Assembly: GCA_011772475.1 (NCBI GenBank)
Contig: WVZK01000002.1
Span: 1 to 56,072, forward strand
Origin: Candidatus Aminicenantota bacterium
GTDB taxonomy: Bacteria; Acidobacteriota; Aminicenantia; Aminicenantales; Aminicenantaceae
Direction of reading: 5' to 3'
Length of the DNA stretch: 56,072 bases
Part shown: piece after piece, positions 16,643-24,592 of the stretch
How positions within the stretch are numbered: position 1 is the first letter of the stretch
Layout: each line of letters starts with the position of its first letter
The notes under the pieces: model-generated
Told to the model about the DNA's origin: nothing
What the model saw: only the letters and a program-made list of their open reading frames with translations
The model's database searches: none
Translations under genes and position numbers: made by a program

Positions 16643-17734
16643 TGTGGCCTTTTTGATTCTCTGGTCGTATGGAGAAACACCGATTCCAGGAAGCTCGGGA
16701 ACTTTTATGGTTCCTTTGCTCGAGATTTCCACCGGCGGCTCGATCAGGTCTTCCGCATAGTATCTTTTGCTGGCAGAGATGTCATTGGGAAACTTGAAGT
16801 TGGGGAGAGTTGCCAGATGGATATTATGTGCTCGCCCTATCCCTGACTCCAGCATCCCGCCGCACCACACAGGAAGCTGTTTTTCCTGGCAGTAATCATG
16901 AATCTTCCTGGCTTCTATAATCCCTCCTACTCGCCCGACTTTGATGTTTACGATCCGACAGCTCCCCATCTCATATGCTTTCCGGGCAGTCTCAACCGAA
17001 AGCATGCTCTCGTCCAGACAGAGTGGAGTCCTCATCTCTTTCTGCAGACGACTATGGTCCCACAAATCAAAGGGCGGGAAAGGCTGCTCAACCATGACAA
17101 GGTTGAACTCATCAAGCTTCTTCAAGGTTTCTTTATCATCGATGCTGTAAGCGCCGTTGGCATCTACCTGGAGGCTAATATCGGGAAACCTTTTCCTTAT
17201 TTCTTTGCAAGCACGGACATCCCAACCTGGCTTTATCTTGAGTTTCACTCTTTGGTAGCCTTCCTCGAGAAAAGATTGAACCCTTTCCTGAAGTTCAGAA
17301 AAAGAATCCTGGATTCCGACGCTTACTCCTGCTGGAATTTCTGTCTTTTCCCCTCCATAAAGCTTTGAAAGCGGCTTTCCTTCTCTTTTCCCAAGAAGAT
17401 CCCAGAGGGCAAGTTCGAATCCCGCTTTGGCCATCGGATGCCCTCGATATTTTTTCGCCTCTCTGTAAAAATCTTCGGGTTCAAAGATGGACTTTTCCAG
17501 AACAACAGGAATCAAAAAATCCTTCAATATATGCCAGGCTGTGGAGGTTGTCTCGTAGCTGTAGAGAGGACTATTATCAGCTACCACCTCACCATACCCG
17601 CAGATCCCATCACTATAGACTTTTACGAGAATGAATTCTCTCTCTTCTTCTCGGCCAAAACTTGTCTCAAAATAATGAACATAAGGTAGCCTTAAGAGCG
17701 AAAGCTCCACTCTCTCGACTTTAAGCCTTCTCAT
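16616..17734 (-). CDS. o-Succinylbenzoate synthase / N-succinylamino-acid racemase family enzyme
   Basis: 372 residues, enolase superfamily, muconate-lactonising subgroup. The catalytic KxK is VKLKIKPGWD (Lys164, Lys166), the Mg2+ ligands are Asp191 (VDANGAYS), Glu216 (VEQPF) and Asp241 (DES), and the opposite base is Lys265 (NIKVGRVGG). GYGEVVADNSPLYSYETT near the N-terminus and WCGGMLESGIGRAHN are typical of the NSAR/OSBS branch rather than of dipeptide epimerases. OSBS makes o-succinylbenzoate for menaquinone; NSAR racemises N-succinyl amino acids. No other men gene is nearby; it is the last gene of a run with two glycosyltransferases (14-bp overlap with the preceding one), so a racemase role is at least as likely. 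I therefore give no symbol. Confidence 0.82.
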   Translation of the reverse strand: MRRLKVERVELSLLRLPYVHYFETSFGREEEREFILVKVYSDGICGYGEVVADNSPLYSYETTSTAWHILKDFLIPVVLEKSIFEPEDFYREAKKYRGHPMAKAGFELALWDLLGKREGKPLSKLYGGEKTEIPAGVSVGIQDSFSELQERVQSFLEEGYQRVKLKIKPGWDVRACKEIRKRFPDISLQVDANGAYSIDDKETLKKLDEFNLVMVEQPFPPFDLWDHSRLQKEMRTPLCLDESMLSVETARKAYEMGSCRIVNIKVGRVGGIIEARKIHDYCQEKQLPVWCGGMLESGIGRAHNIHLATLPNFKFPNDISASKRYYAEDLIEPPVEISSKGTIKVPELPGIGVSPYDQRIKKATLKHEVFIL

Positions 17735-18851
17735 AGATCTTAATCCACTTTCTTAAACCTACTTTTTCATACAAACGCACTACCTTGTCTGCCATCGCCT
17801 CTGCCGAGAATTTTCGATGGACAAGCTCATATCCTTTCTGCCCCAAACGAGAAGCCAAAGTCTTATTGCTGTAGAGCCTAAGAATGGCCCTGGCCAAGGC
17901 CGATGGATTGCGAGGGGGCACCAAGAGGCCAGTTTCTCCATGAATCACAACCTCGGGGATACCTCCCACATTGGTGGCAACAACAGGAAGCCGACAAGCC
18001 ATGGCATCTAAGATGCTGCTTCCCATGCCCTCAAGATAAGAGGAAAGAACGAATAAATCCAGCGAAGTAAGAATTTTTGGGACATCCTCCCTGAAGCCCA
18101 GAAAAAAGACAATATCCTCTACATCTAACTCTTTTGCCTGCCTATTCAGCTCCATGCTTAAAGGGCCTTCACCTACAATAATCGTCTTTATCTTGGGCGA
18201 TTGCTGCTTGAGAATTTTTGTTGCCTGGATCAAATACTGGTGGCCTTTATGGTCAGCAAGATGGGCTACTATACCTACCAGATAGTCATCAACCTCAAAC
18301 GAGAATTCGCGATGAAGGTAGTCTTTATACTTTAATGCTCTGGAATCCTCGTCCAAAGAAGAGAAATCTATCCCTGAACGGATGACTTCAATTTTCTCGG
18401 GATCAACACCTCCTTCCACCATGACCTTTTTAACTCCCTCAGAAATGGCTATGATCGCATCTATATTCTTCATGTATTTTCGCCGGGAAAAATAATTCTT
18501 TTTAAGAGGGAAATCAACGCGTCTGGTTATTATTCGGAAGGGAACTTTGGCCAGAGAAGCGGCCGCTGAACCAATAGCTACCGAATGGGCGTCGTGGAAA
18601 TGAGCGAGGAGGCATTTCTTGCGCTTCATGGCCCAAGCCAACCGGAGAATTGCCTGGAGGTCAAATTCACTCCTCATCTTAAAGGGGAGGACAGGAAGCT
18701 CTGCCTCTCTGGCTTTCTGATGGAGCGGGCTTTCAGGCTGGACAATAAAGAAGGAAGGCAAACCTCTTTTTTTCAGCTCTTTAGCCAGGAAAAGAGATTG
18801 TCTCTGACCGCCTCTCCATTCCTTTCCCGCATCAATCTGGAAAAGGCTCAA
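17721..18851 (-). CDS. Glycosyltransferase family 4 (GT-B fold)
   Basis: 376 residues. The N-terminal half has the acceptor-side pattern (FQIDAGKEWRGGQRQSLFLAKEL; LLAHFHDAHSVAIGSAAA). The C-terminal half has the nucleotide-sugar region VGIVAHLADHKGHQYLI, VGEGPL, FFLGFREDVPKIL and the E-x7-E-like SSYLEGMGSSILDAMACRLPVVATNVGGIPEVV, with the second Glu replaced by Asp. Such retaining enzymes transfer sugars from nucleotide donors to lipid or glycan acceptors, usually in LPS core, O-antigen or capsule assembly. It overlaps the upstream GT2 gene by 20 bp and the downstream racemase gene by 14 bp, so the three genes are probably one transcript. Confidence 0.85.
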   Translation of the reverse strand: MSLFQIDAGKEWRGGQRQSLFLAKELKKRGLPSFFIVQPESPLHQKAREAELPVLPFKMRSEFDLQAILRLAWAMKRKKCLLAHFHDAHSVAIGSAAASLAKVPFRIITRRVDFPLKKNYFSRRKYMKNIDAIIAISEGVKKVMVEGGVDPEKIEVIRSGIDFSSLDEDSRALKYKDYLHREFSFEVDDYLVGIVAHLADHKGHQYLIQATKILKQQSPKIKTIIVGEGPLSMELNRQAKELDVEDIVFFLGFREDVPKILTSLDLFVLSSYLEGMGSSILDAMACRLPVVATNVGGIPEVVIHGETGLLVPPRNPSALARAILRLYSNKTLASRLGQKGYELVHRKFSAEAMADKVVRLYEKVGLRKWIKIYEKA

Positions 18852-19605
18852 TTCTTTCTCCTTTTTTCCATATCTCTCTTAGCTTAGCGTATCGAACAAA
18901 AATTGCATAGCCGTGAAGCACAGAGATGATGAATCCCGCATAGCCGTCTAAAAAACCGGCTTTTAAAAAAAATGATTTCGTAAACCTGAAAACAGGAAGA
19001 AAGACTAAGTGATACAACCGGCACTTTTTCTTCTGGGTGTAAAGTTTTTGGGCGCCGAGCTCGGAAAACTTGTCAACCCGAGCCAGGTGATCTGAAATAT
19101 TTCGATAGGTGAAATGGTGAATCACGCCCCGCAGCTTCTCTAACTTTCCTTCGACGACTAATTTTTCATGGATGTACTCTCCCTCCCAGAAGGCTTTGTC
19201 CTTTTGGAAGAGCCGGATTTTTCGGTCTGGGTACCAGCCTGAATGGCGAATCCATTTTCCTAGATAAAAAACCTGCCTGGGCATGGAAAAGGCAGAGCAA
19301 TCTGGCTCGCCGTTCTTAAGCTGGAGAATCTCTTCTCGAAGCTCGGGAGAAAGCCGTTCATCAGCATCGAGGGATAGAATCCACGGGAAAGATGACTTTT
19401 TATTGGCAAAATTTTTCTGGTCCGAAAAATTTGTCCATTGTCGCTGGAAAACTTGCTTAGTGTATTTTCTGGCAAGCTTGACAGTACCATCACTGCTGAA
19501 ACTATCAACGACTATGATTTCTGAAGCAACACCAGCCAAGCTTTTCAAGGCGGGCTCGAGCCTCTTTTCTTCATTAAAGGTAATGATTACAGCGGAAATT
19601 TCCAT
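18832..19605 (-). CDS. Glycosyltransferase family 2, LPS-core type (WaaE/KdtX-like)
   Basis: About 257 residues from ATG 19605 (MEISAVIITFNEEKR), the normal beginning of the family; the frame is open upstream to a TTG at 19632. The GT-A fold shows EIIVVDSFSSDGT and the DxD-type motif LSLDADERLS. The middle RHSGWYPDRKIRLFQKDKAFWEG and IHEKLVVEGK are characteristic of the WaaE/KdtX branch that adds a sugar to the inner core of lipopolysaccharide. A C-terminal amphipathic region (FFLKAGFLDGYAGFIISVLHGYAIFVRYAKL) probably binds the membrane. It is the first of three overlapping minus-strand genes. Confidence 0.83.
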   Translation of the reverse strand: MEISAVIITFNEEKRLEPALKSLAGVASEIIVVDSFSSDGTVKLARKYTKQVFQRQWTNFSDQKNFANKKSSFPWILSLDADERLSPELREEILQLKNGEPDCSAFSMPRQVFYLGKWIRHSGWYPDRKIRLFQKDKAFWEGEYIHEKLVVEGKLEKLRGVIHHFTYRNISDHLARVDKFSELGAQKLYTQKKKCRLYHLVFLPVFRFTKSFFLKAGFLDGYAGFIISVLHGYAIFVRYAKLREIWKKGERIEPFPD

Positions 19606-19646
19606 TGCCTCAATATTAACATAGTTCGTCAAAAAAAGGCACAGGC

Positions 19647-19883
19647 AAAAAGGGGGACAGGCTACTTTTCTCTTGTAGGGGTTTGATTCATCAAACCCAC
19701 CTTTAAAAATATTAGCTGTTTTAACAAATCAAATCCCTGAAAATTGCTTTTTTTATGTAGGGTCTTGATTCATCAAGCCCACATTTTGATGAATCAAAAT
19801 CCTCGATTAAATGGCAATCCTCACAGAAAAGTAGCCTGACCCCTTTTCCATTCTTTTCCATTCAGAAAAAGTAGCCTGTCCCT
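19647..19883. repeat. Composite REP/MITE-like cluster with inverted outer ends
   Basis: The outer ends are AAAGGGGGACAGGCTACTTTTC (19648-19669) and its inverted relative GAAAAGTAGCCTGACCCCTT (from 19826), followed by a third GAAAAAGTAGCCTGTCCCT copy (19865-19883). Inside lie two palindromic heads, TGTAGGGGTTTGATTCATCA (from 19674) and TGTAGGGTCTTGATTCATCA (from 19756), and ATTTTGAT-GA-ATCAAAAT (19783-19800). No coding sequence is present. It separates the GT gene from the DapB-fold gene. Ends of this kind are usual for non-autonomous elements mobilised by REP-associated (IS200-like) transposases; no such enzyme is in the window. Confidence 0.6.
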
Positions 19884-19894
19884 CTATTTCATCT

Positions 19895-20899
19895 TTAAAG
19901 AGTAGCTTTTGGAGGAGGCAAATCTTTCATAACCTTGAGTCCTGCCGGAGCGTCAACCGTCCCAGGAGTGGTATTAATCGTCACGGCCACTGTTCCGATA
20001 TCGCCGTGAACTCCACCTATAATCTTTTGATGAATGTTTGGTTCGCCTTGGATAATTATCTCATCATACTCCTCATCCACAGCAGCGTTGGCACAAAATT
20101 CAAGGGTGATGACTTCCTTGCCATCCCTCTTGCCATAAGCTATGCTTGTTAATCCAATCACATCCCCGGGTTTTACTGTCCCCAGCGCTGTCTCTATCGC
20201 TTTCTCATCTATCACAGGTTGGGGAGGAAGTTCGACAGCTTCGTCCAATTCCCATCCAAGTCCACTGGCAATCATATTGATGGATTCCAGAAGCCCCACG
20301 TGCCCAGTTATGACCTTATCTTCAATTTTTTGTTTGAATTCCTCTTGAGTTAATCCTGTCCCGACTTTGACCTGGAAAGGAACTCTCCTCTTCGCTGAAT
20401 TCATCATGCGCGTTACTTTGATTGAATTAACTTTAAGGCATGGACCAGAGAGAACAAGGGGAAGGGTATCCATCAAATAGCCTGGGTTGATGCCTGTTCC
20501 TACCACGGTAACTCCCATCTCTTTCGCAAGATTATCAAGCTCCCGGGCAAGTTTTGGATTGCGTTTCCACGGATAGGATAGTTCTTCGCAGGTAGATATG
20601 ACATTCAAACCTGCCTTCAGGCACTGGGCTACCTGGGGAAAAACGCTCTTTAAATGAGAAGTTGTAGTATGCACCACAGCGTGGGCTTTGACTTTGGAAA
20701 AGAGCGCCTCTGCATCCTTTTCGATCGTAATGCCCAACTTTTCTGGCTTATCCAGAATCTCCCCTAAATCCTTTCCTACAAGCTCAGGATCTATATCTAC
20801 TGCACCGACTACCTTGAAGCTTTTCTTATCAACGAGAGCTTGGGCTGCTTTGCGGCCCATAACACCACATCCATAAATTATGACATTGATCTTATCCAT
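19895..20899 (-). CDS. DapB-fold NAD(P)-dependent dehydrogenase (2,4-diaminopentanoate dehydrogenase-like)
   Basis: 334 residues. An N-terminal Rossmann fold (INVIIYGCGVMGRKAAQAL, then VVGAVDIDPELVGKDLG) resembles the dihydrodipicolinate reductase N-domain, and VVGTGINPGYLMDTLPL with MMNSAKRRVPFQVKVGTGL is characteristic of the amine-dehydrogenase-like branch that includes 2,4-diaminopentanoate dehydrogenase of clostridial ornithine fermentation. True DapB is ~265 residues and lacks the long C-terminal beta domain seen here. The reaction would be NAD(P)-linked deamination of a diamino acid. The upstream gene in the same direction is a class III aminotransferase-fold enzyme, so both may serve amino-acid breakdown; no ornithine aminomutase is present. 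Exact substrate unknown. Confidence 0.68.
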   Translation of the reverse strand: MDKINVIIYGCGVMGRKAAQALVDKKSFKVVGAVDIDPELVGKDLGEILDKPEKLGITIEKDAEALFSKVKAHAVVHTTTSHLKSVFPQVAQCLKAGLNVISTCEELSYPWKRNPKLARELDNLAKEMGVTVVGTGINPGYLMDTLPLVLSGPCLKVNSIKVTRMMNSAKRRVPFQVKVGTGLTQEEFKQKIEDKVITGHVGLLESINMIASGLGWELDEAVELPPQPVIDEKAIETALGTVKPGDVIGLTSIAYGKRDGKEVITLEFCANAAVDEEYDEIIIQGEPNIHQKIIGGVHGDIGTVAVTINTTPGTVDAPAGLKVMKDLPPPKATL

Positions 20900-20911
20900 C
20901 TAGTCCTCCTA

Positions 20912-20958
20912 AAGGTGGGTTTGATGAATCGAACCCCTACGTAAATCAAGCCCCTACA
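20912..20958. repeat. Dispersed palindromic repeat, head plus one tail unit
   Basis: AGGTGGGTTTGATGAATCGA, then ACCCCTACGTAAATCAAGCCCCTACAG. Same head and tail design as at 13.7 and 22.6 kb, here in the 110-bp gap before the DapB-fold gene. Confidence 0.6.
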
Positions 20959-21009
20959 GTATGAATACATAACTCCTGAACCTCATCTACTAATTACTAT
21001 TTTTAGCTA

Positions 21010-22395
21010 TTAATATTTTTTCCATTTTTTGGCGATTCTTTCCACAGCATCCAAAGAGGCCTGGATTTCACTTTCAGTATGAGCAGCAGAAACCGCTCCA
21101 AATCCGTGGAAAATATTGAATCCTTCCTCGAGCATGGCTAATTTGAAAATTTTTTCTCTAAGCTCTAAATCACTAACTTCCGGATTCCAGACTTGTTCTG
21201 GAGAGGTAACACGATCAATTTTTTCCTGGAGAAATTGCACTCCAACACAGGAGCTATTATCAGGCACTAACTCGCCATAACCAGTACACTTAACGTTGAA
21301 TCCATGAGCAGTGAATATCCCCTCAATTCTGTTCCTGATCCTTGCCCCAAACTGCCCTATCCTTGGGTAAATCTCCGACTCATTCTCGATCAGATACTTA
21401 ACATAAGTTAAACCAGCTAACATAGAAGCAGGATGAGCAGAAAATGTCCCTCCTTCAAACTTCACTTTCTGCTGGAGTTTAGCTTCTGGACTACAGAGTG
21501 CCATAATATCATCTCTTCCTGCTACTGCGCTGACTGGCATCCCCCCGCCAATTGCTTTGCCCAGGACAGTTAAATCAGGCTTGATTCCGTATAAGCTTTG
21601 AAGCCCTCCAGCATGAAAGCGAAATCCAGAGATTACTTCATCAAATATAAGCAGGGAATTGTACTGCTTGGTTAATTCTCTTGCTTTCTGGAGGTAATCC
21701 TTATCAGAAAAAATAAATCCCCCTGCCCCAATAAAAGGTTCTATGATGAAACAGGCAATTCTTTCTCCGTTTTCTCTGAATCTTTCCTCGAGATCTTCCC
21801 TATCGTTAAACTTGGTCATGATTATCGCAGAGTCAGCGCCTGCGGGAAGACCCGCAGACTCTAATTGACAAAGACCATGATCATAAACCGTTATTCCCTT
21901 TAAAGCATACGGGTGAGCTCCATGCCAACCTCCTCCCACCTTTATCACCAAGTCTCTTTTTGTAAAGGCCTTGGCCAACATTATGGCATACATCGTGGCT
22001 AGAGTGCCGGATGTTGTGAAACGGATCTTATCTGCCTCTATTCGGCTGAGTATGAGCTCCGCCAATTCCTTCTGGTAATCACCGGGAAATCCAGTTGTCA
22101 GCCCTTGACTTTTATTAAAGTAATCAAGCAGGGCGTTGATAACTATTCTTGGGTTATGCCCTAAAACATTGGCAAAATGCCCCTGCCAAAAATCTACATA
22201 AGTATTTCCATCTGCATCCGTGACCCTAGAACCGCTACATTGAACATCGTAAAATGGAAAAGGATCGAAAAGCCGAAGATTATGGCTGCCCCCTCTTATT
22301 TGATACTTGGAAGCTTCCGCAAAGAGTGCTTCTGATTTATTATGCTTTAACTTATAATTTTTAATTAAATCATCGAGCAAATTTTTTTTATCCAT
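21010..22395 (-). CDS. Class III aminotransferase / glutamate-1-semialdehyde aminomutase-like protein
   Basis: 461 residues, fold-type I PLP enzyme. Landmarks are the cofactor region FTTSGTLATMYAIMLAKAF, FIIEPFIGAGG, IFDEVISGFRFHAGG (PLP-binding Asp) and the Schiff-base lysine in LTVLGKAIGGGMPVSAVAG, then FEGGTFSAHPASMLAGL. The arrangement is closest to HemL-like proteins. It is ~30 residues longer than HemL, has an unusual N-terminal Lys/Asn-rich helix, and replaces the HemL gating-loop context, so I do not call it hemL. It likely acts on an omega- or beta-amino acid. It lies upstream of the DapB-fold dehydrogenase, 110 bp apart with a repeat in between. Confidence 0.75.
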   Translation of the reverse strand: MDKKNLLDDLIKNYKLKHNKSEALFAEASKYQIRGGSHNLRLFDPFPFYDVQCSGSRVTDADGNTYVDFWQGHFANVLGHNPRIVINALLDYFNKSQGLTTGFPGDYQKELAELILSRIEADKIRFTTSGTLATMYAIMLAKAFTKRDLVIKVGGGWHGAHPYALKGITVYDHGLCQLESAGLPAGADSAIIMTKFNDREDLEERFRENGERIACFIIEPFIGAGGFIFSDKDYLQKARELTKQYNSLLIFDEVISGFRFHAGGLQSLYGIKPDLTVLGKAIGGGMPVSAVAGRDDIMALCSPEAKLQQKVKFEGGTFSAHPASMLAGLTYVKYLIENESEIYPRIGQFGARIRNRIEGIFTAHGFNVKCTGYGELVPDNSSCVGVQFLQEKIDRVTSPEQVWNPEVSDLELREKIFKLAMLEEGFNIFHGFGAVSAAHTESEIQASLDAVERIAKKWKKY

Positions 22396-22590
22396 GATTA
22401 GTTTCCCAATCGTAAAACAACACTAAATAAAATAAAAACATTTGAAATTTTATAAAATATGTACTACAAATCACGATCTTTAGTCAAAATTTTTAGGATA
22501 GATAAGGATAGATAGAGAACCAATTAAATTTTGATAAATCGGTTCTCTTCGGTTCTTGTGAGTAATTAATCAAACCTATAGATGTGGAAA

Positions 22591-22858
22591 AAGGTGGGTC
22601 TGATGAATCAAACCCCTACAAATATCAAATTCATACAAAAGAAATTATATAACTATAAGGTGGGCTTGATGAATCAAGCCCCTACATAAATCTAGCCCCT
22701 ACATAAATCAAGCTCCTACATAAATCTAGCCCCTATATAAATCTAGCCCCTATATAAATCTAGCCCCTACAAATATATAATGTAAGTTTGATGAATCAAA
22801 CCCCTACATAATAAATTATGCATTTATAAGGTGGGTTTGATAAATTAAACCGATACAA
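22591..22858. repeat. Large cluster of the dispersed palindromic repeat
   Basis: It contains head units (AAGGTGGGTCTGATGAATCA at 22591; AAGGTGGGCTTGATGAATCA at 22657; TGTAAGTTTGATGAATCAAA at 22781; a decayed GGTGGGTTTGATAAATTAAA at 22830). The ideal head is GGGTTTGATGAATCAAACCC, a 9-bp stem with a GA loop. It fills most of the 469-bp gap between the class III aminotransferase and TolC genes; the rest (22396-22590) is AT-rich with nothing recognised. Confidence 0.7.
22677..22778 (+). repeat. 17-bp tandem repeat (five full units plus one partial)
   Basis: Unit AGCCCCTACATAAATCT. Complete copies start at 22677, 22694, 22711, 22728 and 22745 with only one or two substitutions each, and a sixth begins at 22762. 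The unit equals the right half of the palindromic repeat (ATCAAGCCCCTACATAA), so the array grew by duplication of a half element. Confidence 0.8.
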
Positions 22859-22864
22859 GAGAAA

Positions 22865-24421
22865 TTATTTATCGAATTGGGATATTTTTATGTTTCTCTT
22901 CTCAAGGCTTCTCCCGACAGCCTGCTCCAGCCTTGCCCAAGCAAGATTGTAATCAATCAATGACCTAAGCTCCTGGGACCTTTCCCTTGCCAATCCTTCT
23001 TGATACTGGAGAACAAAATAATTTGTCGTAAGCCCTACGTTCAGTTTCTTCACCTCGGCGTCTAACCTCTGCTCGGCCAACTCCCGCGCGAGCCGGTAAG
23101 CCTGGACTCTCTTAGCATTTGTTTCAATGTCCCTCACTGCATTCTTAACTTCTAAAAAGATCTGCTTTTCAGTGCTTTCCAGTTCAAGCTGGCTCTTCTC
23201 CATTTCCATCTTGGCTCTGACGTAATCAGCTCTTGAAGTGAAGCTGCTCAGAGGGATAGAAAGAGTCAAACCTATAGTCCAGTTATCATAAAGGAGCTTA
23301 AAGGCATCGCGAAGAGAGTCAGCAGGGCTTCCTTCTTCTGCTCCTATGACTCCTTCGAAAGGATTGTTATTCTGATAGAGAATCCTATCTCCTGAAAGTC
23401 CTGGACTCCAGTAAGAAAACTGTAAATCCAGACCTGGAAGCATCTGATTCTTAGCAACACCCATGTTTAACTTATTTGTTTCGATGCTTATCTTTTTCAT
23501 CCTCAGCTCAGGTCTCTTCTCCAAAGCCTCCTTCAACGCTTCGTCCAATGATATATCTCTTTGAATGAACGTTGGTTTATCCGAAGGGACAATCCTTTTC
23601 GTGCTCATCTCCCCTTCTTCAGTAAGGTAAAGCAAGTCTCTGAGCACATCTTCATTCCTTCTGGTAAGAGCTTCAGCTTGAAGGATGTCAGCTTCCCTTG
23701 AAGCCACGGTTGTCTCAGCATTCAATATCTCTATAGGAGCTAATTTCCCCACTTCAACTTCCTTCTTATTCTTGGCCAGAAGGTCTCGAGCAAGCTGTAA
23801 AGATTGCTGTTTGACCTTGTAATCTTCAATAGAATAGACAAGATTCCAGTAAGCTTCTTGAACACTGTAGATGGTATCCATAAGAACAGTTTGGAATTGA
23901 TTAACAGAAATATCCAGGTTGTTTCGAGCAACAATGATCTCTCTTCTGCTGACGTTAAACCCAAAGCCATTCAGAAGAGGCTGGATAAAATTAAAGCTTA
24001 AAGTGTTTCCATAGGTTGGATTCATGATCTGAAAGCCAGCGGTTGTATCAGATGTATACCCGGTTAAACCCAGGGAGAAGTTTCCTCCTGTTGGTATTTG
24101 CTGAACCAAAGAAACTGAGTAATCTCTGTACTTTCTCACCACAACATCAGCTTGTTCAAGCCACCAAAAAGAAGGATTCTCAGTCCGCTCATTGCCAAAA
24201 CTAACATCCAGGCGTGGCAAAAAGAATTCTCTGGCTTTAGAAAGGGTAGCATCAGCCAAGTCAGGATTATAAACCTCTACAGCTACAGTCAGATTGTCTT
24301 TCAAGGCCTTGACAACACAATCTTCCAACGACAAAGAAAGCGCCTTTTCCTCCTGCGGAAAAGATGGTTTAAAAAATAAGGCTAGAATTAAAACCAGAAT
24401 AATACTCGATTTCATCCTCAC
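22865..24421 (-). CDS. TolC-family outer-membrane efflux protein
   Basis: 518 residues. A signal peptide is followed by two copies of the OEP unit: the first from LSLEDCVVKALKDNLTVAVEVYNPDLADA with helices to ~240, the second from ISLDEALKEALEKRPELRMKKISIETNK with the matching helical hairpin (SQLELESTEKQIFLEVKNAVRDIETNAKR). Membrane-strand regions lie between them (IPTGGNFSLGLTGYTSD). Such proteins trimerise into outer-membrane ducts for RND, ABC or type I exporters. No inner-membrane partner is adjacent. The start is GTG 24421 with AAGGAGG 7 nt before it; an ATG six bases further in is possible but less well spaced. The 171-bp gap upstream is AT-rich with no clear feature. Confidence 0.88.
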   Translation of the reverse strand: MRMKSSIILVLILALFFKPSFPQEEKALSLSLEDCVVKALKDNLTVAVEVYNPDLADATLSKAREFFLPRLDVSFGNERTENPSFWWLEQADVVVRKYRDYSVSLVQQIPTGGNFSLGLTGYTSDTTAGFQIMNPTYGNTLSFNFIQPLLNGFGFNVSRREIIVARNNLDISVNQFQTVLMDTIYSVQEAYWNLVYSIEDYKVKQQSLQLARDLLAKNKKEVEVGKLAPIEILNAETTVASREADILQAEALTRRNEDVLRDLLYLTEEGEMSTKRIVPSDKPTFIQRDISLDEALKEALEKRPELRMKKISIETNKLNMGVAKNQMLPGLDLQFSYWSPGLSGDRILYQNNNPFEGVIGAEEGSPADSLRDAFKLLYDNWTIGLTLSIPLSSFTSRADYVRAKMEMEKSQLELESTEKQIFLEVKNAVRDIETNAKRVQAYRLARELAEQRLDAEVKKLNVGLTTNYFVLQYQEGLARERSQELRSLIDYNLAWARLEQAVGRSLEKRNIKISQFDK

Positions 24422-24592
24422 GTTACTCCTCCTTGAAAAAAATTACGAAAAAAATAATCATAAATATTATCATTCATTCAGTCTAGCTTGTTTGTCTTGT
24501 TTCAATCAAATAATACGTATATTTTACCTGATTGGTTCAAAAAAATAGCAAAAAACTGGGGAAAATTGAGATCATGTTTTGAAAAGCCTAGT

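Noticed and set aside
16616-17734. L-Ala-D/L-Glu dipeptide epimerase, which would pair with the glutamate racemase
   Set aside because: The WCGGMLESGIGRAHN and GYGEVVADNSPLY motifs belong to the NSAR/OSBS branch, not to the dipeptide epimerases.
21010-22395. Assignment as hemL (glutamate-1-semialdehyde aminomutase)
   Set aside because: Longer than HemL, different N-terminus, no haem genes nearby, and motifs shared by many class III enzymes.
22591-22858. Possible CRISPR array in the repeat cluster
   Set aside because: The 17-bp units are directly adjacent without unique spacers and no cas gene is present.
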